Positions 6,735-12,004 of a stretch of 12,004 bases of DNA are shown here, piece by piece; positions within the stretch are counted from its first letter, which is position 1, and every line of letters begins with the position of its first letter. This DNA comes from an uncultured Rikenellaceae bacterium (GTDB taxonomy: Bacteria > Bacteroidota > Bacteroidia > Bacteroidales > Rikenellaceae): assembly GCA_947054185.1 (NCBI GenBank), contig CAMRVW010000060.1:1-12004 (forward strand), written 5' to 3'. The notes under the pieces are model-generated. The model was not told the origin of the DNA, made no database searches, and saw only the letters and a list, made by a program, of their open reading frames with translations. A program made the position numbers and the translations under genes.

Positions 6735-7715
6735 ATGATATTTCAGACTCAAGCCGACATTACACCGTTGGAGAAGCCGCTTACATACACCGACAGGCTC
6801 TTTCTTGTCGGCTCATGCTTTGCCGTCAACATGCACTGCAAGCTCGTCGAAAACAAGCTGCAATCGTCGGCCAACCCTTTCGGTCCGCTCTATAACCCGC
6901 GGTCCATCTGTCGCAGCCTCACACGCCTCGAGCAATGCCGCCCGTACACCTCAGACGACCTTATGTGCCGCGACGGTCTCTTTTTCAGTTACGATTTCCA
7001 CACCTCCATCTGCGACAGCGACCCTGAGGCGGTGCTCCAAACCATGAACAAGGCAATCACTGACGGGCACAAGGCTCTGCGCGAGTGCGGCGCGTTGATA
7101 ATAACCCTCGGCACCTCATTTACTTACACACTCAAAGAGAGCGGCACCGTGGTAACCAACTGCAACAAGATGCCCTCAAAGCTCTTCGACCGACAGATGC
7201 TCTCGCCCGAACAAACAACCGAAGAGCTCACGGCCCTGTTGTCGCGACAGCTCTATAAGGACAAGCTTATAATACTCACCGTCAGCCCTATACGCCACCT
7301 GAGCGACGGTCTTGCGGCCAACTCCCGAAGCAAGGCCCACCTTATAACCGCCGCCGGTAACATAGCCGACAAACTGCCCCATGCGGTCTATTTTCCGGCA
7401 TACGAGATAATGTACGACCAGTTGCGCGACTATCGCTTCTATGCCGACGACATGATACACCCCTCCGCCGTCGCAATAGAATATATCTGGGAGCGTTTTT
7501 TCGACACGGCATTCGACCGCCGGGCTCACGACTATGTGCACGACATGTCGCAAATAGGCCGCGCCGTCATGCACCGCCCGTTCAATCCCCTCTCGCCATC
7601 CTATCGCAAGTTTGCAGCTTCCATGCTCGAAAAGACATACGAGCTGAAAAAGAGATACCCGCAGGCACCACTCGACGAAGAGATCACTTTTTTCAAAAAT
7701 CACTTGACCGAATAA
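6735..7715 (+). CDS. GSCFA family protein (SGNH-hydrolase-like)
   Basis: This 326-residue protein carries the name-giving motif GSCFA at residues 26-30 after a short N-terminal strand. It also has a TLGTSFTY segment (124-131) and a DDMIHPS motif (238-244) near the end of the core. S27 with D239 and H242 reproduces the Ser and Asp-x-x-His of the SGNH/GDSL hydrolase fold, so a hydrolase or acyl-ester activity is plausible but the substrate is unknown. There is no signal peptide, so it is probably cytoplasmic. The ATG at 6735 is the first in the frame and lies just beyond the divergent rpsF promoter. No clear promoter of its own is visible. It is followed after 147 bases by the phosphatase-fold gene, which has a separate promoter. 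Confidence 0.85.
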   Translation: MIFQTQADITPLEKPLTYTDRLFLVGSCFAVNMHCKLVENKLQSSANPFGPLYNPRSICRSLTRLEQCRPYTSDDLMCRDGLFFSYDFHTSICDSDPEAVLQTMNKAITDGHKALRECGALIITLGTSFTYTLKESGTVVTNCNKMPSKLFDRQMLSPEQTTEELTALLSRQLYKDKLIILTVSPIRHLSDGLAANSRSKAHLITAAGNIADKLPHAVYFPAYEIMYDQLRDYRFYADDMIHPSAVAIEYIWERFFDTAFDRRAHDYVHDMSQIGRAVMHRPFNPLSPSYRKFAASMLEKTYELKKRYPQAPLDEEITFFKNHLTE

Positions 7716-7734
7716 ACGAATAAGACTAAATTTG
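7703..7734 (+). promoter_or_regulatory. Bacteroidetes-type promoter of the phosphatase-fold gene
   Basis: TAAATTTG at 7727-7734 is an exact TAnnTTTG. CTTG (7703-7706) lies 20 bases upstream as a near-match to the -33. The element overlaps the last codons of the GSCFA gene. It predicts a leader of about 120 bases before the downstream start at 7863. Confidence 0.5.
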
Positions 7735-7801
7735 TGCGGGCAAAACCGTCTGCCGCGTCATGAAAAACATCACAAAAACGACACATGCAGACAGCCGAGC
7801 A

Positions 7802-7842
7802 CCCGGCCGCCTTGTGCGCTTAATAGTGTCCACAAGCCCGGG
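7802..7842 (+). promoter_or_regulatory. Hairpin in the leader of the phosphatase-fold gene
   Basis: CTTGTG (7811-7816) pairs with CACAAG (7831-7836) around a 14-base loop. CCCGG (7802-7806) pairs with CCGGG (7838-7842) across a bulge. It is not followed by a T run, so it is not an intrinsic terminator. It lies 20 bases upstream of the start codon and could affect mRNA stability or translation. It does not match a riboswitch I know. Confidence 0.3.
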
Positions 7843-7862
7843 CACACCTTATATATATAGGT

Positions 7863-9500
7863 ATGCAAAAACTCCGTAACCTAATCATACTCCTGACCGT
7901 CGGTCTGCTCCCCATAGGTGCCGGCGCTTACGACGGGTACACCGAGGGCACACCGCCGCGTCTGGTTGTCGAAATAATCGTCAGCCACATGCGTTACGAC
8001 TATCTGGCGCGCATATACGGCAACATGTCGCGCAACGGATTCCGCCGCCTGATAGACGGGGGCACCTCTTACACCTCTGCCCGTTACAACTATATGTTCA
8101 CCCATAACTCGCCGGGCATAGTCACTCTCATGTCGGGAGCCCAACCCGCAGGGCACGGCATCATAGGCGACCGTTGGATCAATTACACCACGGGCGAGGT
8201 TGTGGGCGCCACCTGCGACAGCACCGTCATAGGCGTCGGATGCAACGAAGACGAGGGCCGGTTCTCTCCCAGACAAATGATTGTCAGCACCGTGGGCGAC
8301 GAGCTGCGACGCGCCGACACCCTCGCCAAAGTGGTATCCATAGCTTACGACCCCGAAAGCGCCGTGCTCGGAGGCGGCACCGACCCAAGTTCCGTCTATT
8401 GGTTCGATGGACGATACGGCCGCATGGTCACGAGCACCTATTACGCCGACACCCTCCCTTCGTGGGTTGTCCGCTTCAACGAGCGCGACGAACGGTTGGA
8501 CTATGCCGCCGCCATATGGCATGTCACCATGTCGCACGACGATTACATATTCAAAAAATCGTCGGCCATAATGCTCGACACGATGCTCAAATTCAGCTTC
8601 GACAACATATTCCGTCCCCGCAACCGCGACTTCCGCAAGCTGCGCGAGACCCCGTTCGGCAACTCGCTCATAACCGACTTCGCCATCGAGACCATAACCT
8701 GCGACTCGCTCGGTGCCGACTCCATACCCGACCTGCTGACGATAAACTTCGGCTCACAACAACACATATCGGAATATTACGGCACAGAATCGACCGAGCT
8801 GGAAGACGCATACTATAAGCTCGACCGCGATATCGCCCGCCTGCTCACCCACCTCGACAACAGTGTCGGCCGCGACAACTATGTCGTTGTGCTAACCTCC
8901 GACCACGGCATAAGCGACAATGTGGGCAAGAACGCCCGCAACAACTCGGGCATGTTCAACGCACTCCAGTTCAAAGTACTCATCAACAGCTTTTTGAGCG
9001 CCCGCCTCGGCGATGGCACCTGGGTAAGCGAATACCGCAACAGACAAGTGTACCTCAACCGCCGCCTCATTTACGAACGCAAGCTGTCGCTGCCCGAGAT
9101 ACAAAACGACGTCGCCACCTTTGCACTTCAGTTCGGCGGCGTGGCCAACGCAGTGACCGCCACCACATTATCCGCCAACTATTATGGACGGGGAATAGCC
9201 ATGAAGATACAGAACAGCTTCTTCCCCAAACACTCGGGCGATGTGATCATCAACATGTTGCCCGGATGGATAGAGCTTGAAAACGAAGCCGCCGGTTGGA
9301 TGACAGCCTCCTGCGGCTCGCCTTACGAATACGACACCCACGTACCTCTGGTGTTTTATGGCTCCGGCATCGAAAGCATCAGGATCGAGCACCCTGTCGA
9401 CATGATCGACGTTGCCCCCACCCTGTGCGACATATTAGGCATATCGCGTCCCAACGCATGCGAGGGCGAAACGCTCGGGGTGACCTGTCAACGACAATGA
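7863..9500 (+). CDS. Secreted alkaline-phosphatase-superfamily protein with degenerate active site
   Basis: This 545-residue protein has a signal peptide (1-22, ending GAGA), so it is periplasmic or outer-surface. The fold matches the PafA/nucleotide pyrophosphatase branch of the alkaline phosphatase superfamily: VEIIVSHMRYDYL (36-48), the NSPGIVTLMSGAQPAGHGIIGDRW block (82-105), the SVYWFDG motif, VVLTSDHG (342-349) and SPYEYDTHVPLVFYG (486-500). By motif alignment to PafA as I remember it, the metal ligand usually in VDQMR is S41, the nucleophilic Thr is N82, the DxxxH pair is Q299 and E304, and the Lys/Arg substrate contacts are D163 and E165. Only D347, H348 and H493 remain. I infer a non-catalytic or altered protein. 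The frame is intact and has normal codon use, so it is not a decaying gene. sufE follows 22 bases later with no terminator between. Confidence 0.8.
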   Translation: MQKLRNLIILLTVGLLPIGAGAYDGYTEGTPPRLVVEIIVSHMRYDYLARIYGNMSRNGFRRLIDGGTSYTSARYNYMFTHNSPGIVTLMSGAQPAGHGIIGDRWINYTTGEVVGATCDSTVIGVGCNEDEGRFSPRQMIVSTVGDELRRADTLAKVVSIAYDPESAVLGGGTDPSSVYWFDGRYGRMVTSTYYADTLPSWVVRFNERDERLDYAAAIWHVTMSHDDYIFKKSSAIMLDTMLKFSFDNIFRPRNRDFRKLRETPFGNSLITDFAIETITCDSLGADSIPDLLTINFGSQQHISEYYGTESTELEDAYYKLDRDIARLLTHLDNSVGRDNYVVVLTSDHGISDNVGKNARNNSGMFNALQFKVLINSFLSARLGDGTWVSEYRNRQVYLNRRLIYERKLSLPEIQNDVATFALQFGGVANAVTATTLSANYYGRGIAMKIQNSFFPKHSGDVIINMLPGWIELENEAAGWMTASCGSPYEYDTHVPLVFYGSGIESIRIEHPVDMIDVAPTLCDILGISRPNACEGETLGVTCQRQ

Positions 9501-9522
9501 ACCTATATCAACACATAACATC

Positions 9523-9948
9523 ATGACAATCAACCAAGCCCAGGACGAAATCATCGAAGAGTTCTCGCTCTATGACGACTGGATGGACAAATACAATTAC
9601 CTCATAGAGTTAGGCTCGGAGCTAAAACCGCTCGACAACGCCTTTCGCAACGATCGCTATCTGATAAACGGATGTCAGTCACGTGTTTGGATAGCATCTG
9701 AGGAGAATAACGGTCTCATCACCTTCTCGGCCGACAGCGACGCCATAATAACCAAAGGGCTGGCCGCCCTGCTGGTAAGGGTATTCTCGGGGCACACGGC
9801 ACAAGAGATACACGACGCCGACATATATTTCATAGACCGCATAGGCATGAGTGAAAACCTATCGCCCACGCGCGCCAACGGCTTGGTGTCTATGATAAAG
9901 CAGATAAAACTTTACGCACTGGCCTATCTGACCAAACAAAACCGATAA
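9523..9948 (+). CDS. sufE: SufE family cysteine desulfurase sulfur acceptor
   Basis: SufE accepts persulfide sulfur from the cysteine desulfurase SufS and passes it to the SufBCD scaffold in Fe-S cluster assembly in the cytoplasm. The 141-residue sequence shows the family pattern: an N-terminal helix with DDWMDKYNYLIELG (18-31), the active cysteine C51 in LINGCQSRVW, an acidic strand region with FSADSDAIITKGLAALL (68-84) and a C-terminal helix LSPTRANGLVSMIKQIKLYA. The length is normal for the family. sufT starts six bases after its stop, so the two are surely cotranscribed. No sufBCDS genes lie in the window. No Shine-Dalgarno sequence is visible. Confidence 0.95.
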   Translation: MTINQAQDEIIEEFSLYDDWMDKYNYLIELGSELKPLDNAFRNDRYLINGCQSRVWIASEENNGLITFSADSDAIITKGLAALLVRVFSGHTAQEIHDADIYFIDRIGMSENLSPTRANGLVSMIKQIKLYALAYLTKQNR

Positions 9949-9954
9949 CAAATC

Positions 9955-10281
9955 ATGGCTGTGACACCCGAAGATATCCTCAACATAGAAAAAGATATCG
10001 TTTACACCCTCAAAAACATATACGACCCCGAGATACCGGTCAACATATACGACCTGGGGCTGGTGTACGAAATAGACGTCGACCCCGACGGCACCGCCAA
10101 CATACGCATGACGCTCACGGCACCCAACTGCCCCATGGCCGACATGCTCGTGGAGGAGGTGCAGACACAGGTGCGCAAAGTCAACGGCGTCACCGACCTC
10201 AACCTCACCCTCACGTTCAACCCGCCCTGGAGCCGCGACATGATGAGCCAGGAGGCGTTGCTGGAGTTGGGGATGCTTTAG
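9955..10281 (+). CDS. sufT: SufT/MIP18-like (DUF59) iron-sulfur assembly protein
   Basis: This 108-residue cytoplasmic protein of the DUF59/MIP18 family is implicated in Fe-S cluster maturation and carriage. The hallmark motifs are present: YDPEIPVNIYDLGLVYEI (23-40) and TLTAPNCPMAD (53-63) with the conserved cysteine C59, then a C-terminal LTFNPPWSRDMMS segment. It starts six bases after sufE. Pairing with SufE supports an Fe-S role rather than the phenylacetate PaaD branch of the same family. A GC-rich hairpin about 30 bases past the stop may end the transcript. Confidence 0.93.
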   Translation: MAVTPEDILNIEKDIVYTLKNIYDPEIPVNIYDLGLVYEIDVDPDGTANIRMTLTAPNCPMADMLVEEVQTQVRKVNGVTDLNLTLTFNPPWSRDMMSQEALLELGML

Positions 10282-10307
10282 GATTTGGCGAGATATTTTG
10301 TCCTGCA

Positions 10308-10326
10308 CGGGCTTCAAAAAGCCCCG
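10308..10326 (+). terminator. Possible weak terminator after sufT
   Basis: GGGCTT (10309-10314) and AAGCCC (10319-10324) form a six-base stem with an A-rich loop 28 bases past the sufT stop. No T run follows, so it is at best a weak or Rho-assisted stop. Confidence 0.3.
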
Positions 10327-10409
10327 GTTACAAATGGTTTTGCATTCACGTTGCATCACTCCTCCCAATATTCCAACTTAGCCGGAAGGCCTGAAAGGAC
10401 CTTACACCC

Positions 10410-10417
10410 AACCTTTG
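10410..10417 (+). promoter_or_regulatory. Possible -7 element for the YrdC-thioesterase pair
   Basis: AACCTTTG differs from TAnnTTTG at one base and is followed by CAC, as in many Bacteroidetes promoters. It lies 39 bases upstream of the YrdC-family start. No TTTG is found at the -33 spacing. The 174-base gap after sufT makes a separate promoter likely. Confidence 0.35.
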
Positions 10418-10455
10418 CACGAGTTTTGCTTCAAGCATACTAAAAACAGACAACA

Positions 10456-11028
10456 ATGACAGACATTAACAGGGAAGTCAGACAGGCGGCAGATGTGCTC
10501 AAGTCGGGCGGCATCATACTCTATCCCACCGACACGGTGTGGGGCATCGGCTGTGACGCCACCAACAGCGAGGCTGTCAACAAAATATACGCTCTGAAAA
10601 AGAGCGCCAACAAAAAAAGCATGCTCGTACTGGTCGACTCCATCGACCGTGCCGCAGTATATACAGACCACGTACCCTCGGTTGCGTGGGATCTTATGGA
10701 GGTCGCCGTCAAGCCACTGACTCTCATACTGCCCGGCGCACACGGCATTGCCGACAACCTCATACCCGACGAGGGCACCATAGGCATACGTGTACCAGAC
10801 CACCCATTCTGCAACCGTCTGTGTCACATACTCGGACGCCCTATCGTCTCAACCAGCGCCAACCTGTCGGGAGCACCCGCACCTGCCGGCTTCTCACAGA
10901 TAGACGATGAGATAAAAAAGGGGGTCGACCTCATCGTCGACGCCTGTTTCGAGACTGGCGCCACCGGGCAACCATCGTCCATAATAGCCATAGACCCCAC
11001 CGGCGCATTCACCATAATAAGAGAGTGA
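10456..11028 (+). CDS. tsaC: YrdC/TsaC-type L-threonylcarbamoyladenylate synthase
   Basis: The family makes threonylcarbamoyl-AMP from threonine, bicarbonate and ATP for the tRNA t6A37 modification. The 190 residues form a single YrdC domain without the Sua5 C-terminal extension. Seen are YPTDTVWGIGCDA (23-35), the family's basic patch at ALKKSANKKSM (46-56), the KPLTLIL segment, IGIRVPDHP, STSANLSGAP (the nucleotide-binding SxxSANxSG motif) and PSSII near the C terminus. In E. coli TsaC the basic patch reads KxR; here it is K48-x-S50, so the arginine appears replaced. This may mean altered activity or a YciO-like relative. The thioesterase gene begins four bases after its stop. Confidence 0.87.
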   Translation: MTDINREVRQAADVLKSGGIILYPTDTVWGIGCDATNSEAVNKIYALKKSANKKSMLVLVDSIDRAAVYTDHVPSVAWDLMEVAVKPLTLILPGAHGIADNLIPDEGTIGIRVPDHPFCNRLCHILGRPIVSTSANLSGAPAPAGFSQIDDEIKKGVDLIVDACFETGATGQPSSIIAIDPTGAFTIIRE

Positions 11029-11032
11029 CTCG

Positions 11033-11440
11033 ATGATTATAACAAATATACAGATACGTTTTGCCGATATCGACATACTCGGACACGTAAACAATGTCAA
11101 CCTGCAACACTTCTTCGACCAAGGCAAGATAGACTATTTCCGTGAGGTTGTGGGTCTTCCGTCAGCATGGCACAAGGTTGGTTTCGTGCAGGCCCGCACC
11201 GAGACCGAATTTCTGGCCCAGGTCTTCCCCGACGACAAGATATGCGTACGCACCGGAATATGCAAGCTCGGCAATAAAAGTCTGACCTTCAACCAACAGA
11301 TATACAACGCCATAACCGGAGAGATCAAGGCCGCCTCCACCGCTGTGAACGTGGCTTTCGACTTTGAGCGACAACAATCTATCGCCCTTACCGACGCTTG
11401 GAGACAAGCCATCGAGGCGTACGGACTGGAAGTGCTGTAA
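11033..11440 (+). CDS. Hotdog-fold acyl-CoA thioesterase (4HBT/YbgC type)
   Basis: This 135-residue cytoplasmic hotdog protein has the 4-hydroxybenzoyl-CoA thioesterase-type N-terminal motif RFADIDILGHVNN (9-21). D14 is in the position of the catalytic aspartate, and H18-V-N lines the CoA pocket. A long hotdog helix follows (QHFFDQGKIDYFREV, 25-39), then the beta strands that include TETEFLAQVFPDD and SLTFNQQIYN. Length is typical. Such enzymes hydrolyse short or aromatic acyl-CoAs; the substrate cannot be told from sequence. It lies four bases after the YrdC-type gene, so the two are translationally coupled, although no pathway link between them is known to me. Confidence 0.9.
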   Translation: MIITNIQIRFADIDILGHVNNVNLQHFFDQGKIDYFREVVGLPSAWHKVGFVQARTETEFLAQVFPDDKICVRTGICKLGNKSLTFNQQIYNAITGEIKAASTAVNVAFDFERQQSIALTDAWRQAIEAYGLEVL

Positions 11441-11640
11441 CCCCATCTTTAGCACTGACACTCACACACATGTCGCTTCGGAGGTATGCCAAAGCGACAT
11501 GTACCTTTTATGCAGACGCCTCCGAAACGATACTTCCAGCCACGGTTCGCCTTGCCGTAAAAGAGCATTAGTTGCTGCTTTACGGCAAGGTGACCTCTAA
11601 CCACGATACGACACGTTCCAACTAGGCAAGCACGATTTGG
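11441..11640. other. Highly structured intergenic segment (possible RNA or folded repeat)
   Basis: Two strong inverted repeats lie in this gene-free segment. ACATGTCGCTT (11468-11478) pairs perfectly with AAGCGACATGT (11492-11502). CCTTGCCGTAAA (11550-11561) pairs perfectly with TTTACGGCAAGG (11579-11590), with an inner AGCA/TGCT stem. TTCGGAGG (11477-11484), which overlaps the first loop, is also complementary over eight bases to CCTCCGAA (11519-11526), so a pseudoknot or switch is possible. The first hairpin lies 28 bases after the thioesterase stop and may terminate it, but the following T run is short. A 75-codon minus-strand open frame over the region lacks recognisable motifs. Confidence 0.5.
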
Positions 11641-11951
11641 GAGAAACGAAACCGTGTATATTACTTTATTAGGCAACTTTTACGCCGCATGACTCCCGCG
11701 CCGACGGGCTCCTGGCCGTATGCCTTTGTTTCGACAGGGTCTTTGTTCCGGCAGGGCGGCGAGGCACGAGGCCTGGGCGGGCCGACCCTCCCCAAACGAA
11801 GGGCCGCACCCCGCAGAGTAACATGTACTGCAGCGAATTAATCCAACTCACACCACCAATTACCTCCCCGCCCTGTCCTCCGCAGGCCCCGTTCCGCTCT
11901 CCATCACGCCAAAATCTCATCCCCCACTCTCCCGACCTCGAATCCACACCG
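11641..11951. repeat. Dispersed GC-rich intergenic repeat, copy B
   Basis: This is a diverged direct copy of the element at the window start. CGAAACCG at 11647-11654 matches 7-14, GGGCCGCAC with flanks (about 11780-11815) matches the hairpin block at 94-135, and 11862-11951 matches 181-270 closely. The offset between the copies changes from 11640 to 11681, so copy B carries about 41 extra bases in its first third. The GCGG/CCGC (11777-11780/11804-11807) and CCCT/AGGG pairing keeps the hairpin in weaker form. A 92-codon minus-strand open frame covers it, but it has no ribosome binding site or recognised domain and is not kept open in copy A. Confidence 0.7.
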
Positions 11952-11963
11952 CGGTCTGAGTGT

Positions 11964-12004
11964 AACGAAACCGCACACTCTTCCTTATACCCGGCATTAC
12001 GAAG
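11964..12004. repeat. Start of a further repeat unit, copy C (cut by the window end)
   Basis: Bases 11966-12004 match 7-45 with one mismatch and follow directly on copy B, about 319 bases after copy B's own equivalent motif. The element is therefore at least partly tandem here, and it continues beyond the window. Confidence 0.7.

Noticed and set aside
6633..6752. N-terminal extension of S6 by 40 codons
   Set aside because: It runs through the perfect rpsF promoter and does not resemble the start of any S6 protein.
11449..11676. 75-codon minus-strand open frame over the folded spacer
   Set aside because: The sequence is explained by inverted repeats; no motif or ribosome binding site supports a protein.
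11669..11947. 92-codon minus-strand open frame
   Set aside because: It lies wholly inside repeat copy B; the Gly/Arg-rich translation looks like read-through of GC-rich non-coding sequence and is not kept in copy A.

Overview
The window looks like a chromosomal core region from a member of the Bacteroidales. Three things support this. Four genes are preceded by Bacteroidetes-type promoters (TAnnTTTG at -7, with a perfect TTTG-N19-TACCTTTG upstream of rpsF). The gene families are typical of the order: a GSCFA protein, a CarboxypepD_reg-like/plug/barrel outer-membrane protein, a PafA-like phosphatase-fold protein and stand-alone SufE and SufT. Many starts also lack a Shine-Dalgarno sequence. 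I cannot fix the family; Muribaculaceae or Rikenellaceae would both fit.

Layout. Positions 1-275 hold a GC-rich dispersed repeat, followed by gene-free DNA and a weak terminator. A TonB-plug/beta-barrel outer-membrane protein gene (616-3045, minus) and a small duplicated four-helix membrane protein gene (3428-3865, plus) diverge from an AT-rich 382-bp spacer that carries a promoter for each. A 32-bp perfect-palindrome terminator separates the membrane protein gene from a convergent M16 zinc-protease gene (4050-5270, minus). The ribosomal operon rpsF-rpsR-rplI (6632-5512, minus) follows, with its own promoter and terminator. From 6735 onward everything is on the plus strand: GSCFA protein, a secreted alkaline-phosphatase-fold protein, sufE, sufT, a YrdC/TsaC-type protein and a hotdog thioesterase. 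The last 560 bases hold a strongly folded intergenic segment and then a second copy, plus the start of a third, of the repeat found at position 1.

How the genes relate. Most are housekeeping: translation (S6, S18, L9, tRNA t6A synthesis), Fe-S cluster delivery (SufE and SufT, translationally close), protein processing and envelope functions. No defence system, prophage, insertion sequence, tRNA, rRNA or CRISPR array was seen.

The most interesting items are four. The phosphatase-fold protein appears to have lost almost every catalytic residue. The block of genes is bracketed by diverged copies of a structured repeat. The 11.46-11.6 kb spacer can form a pseudoknot plus a long hairpin. The small membrane protein is internally duplicated and shows codon use like that of a highly expressed gene. 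None of these amounts to a clearly new multi-gene system.
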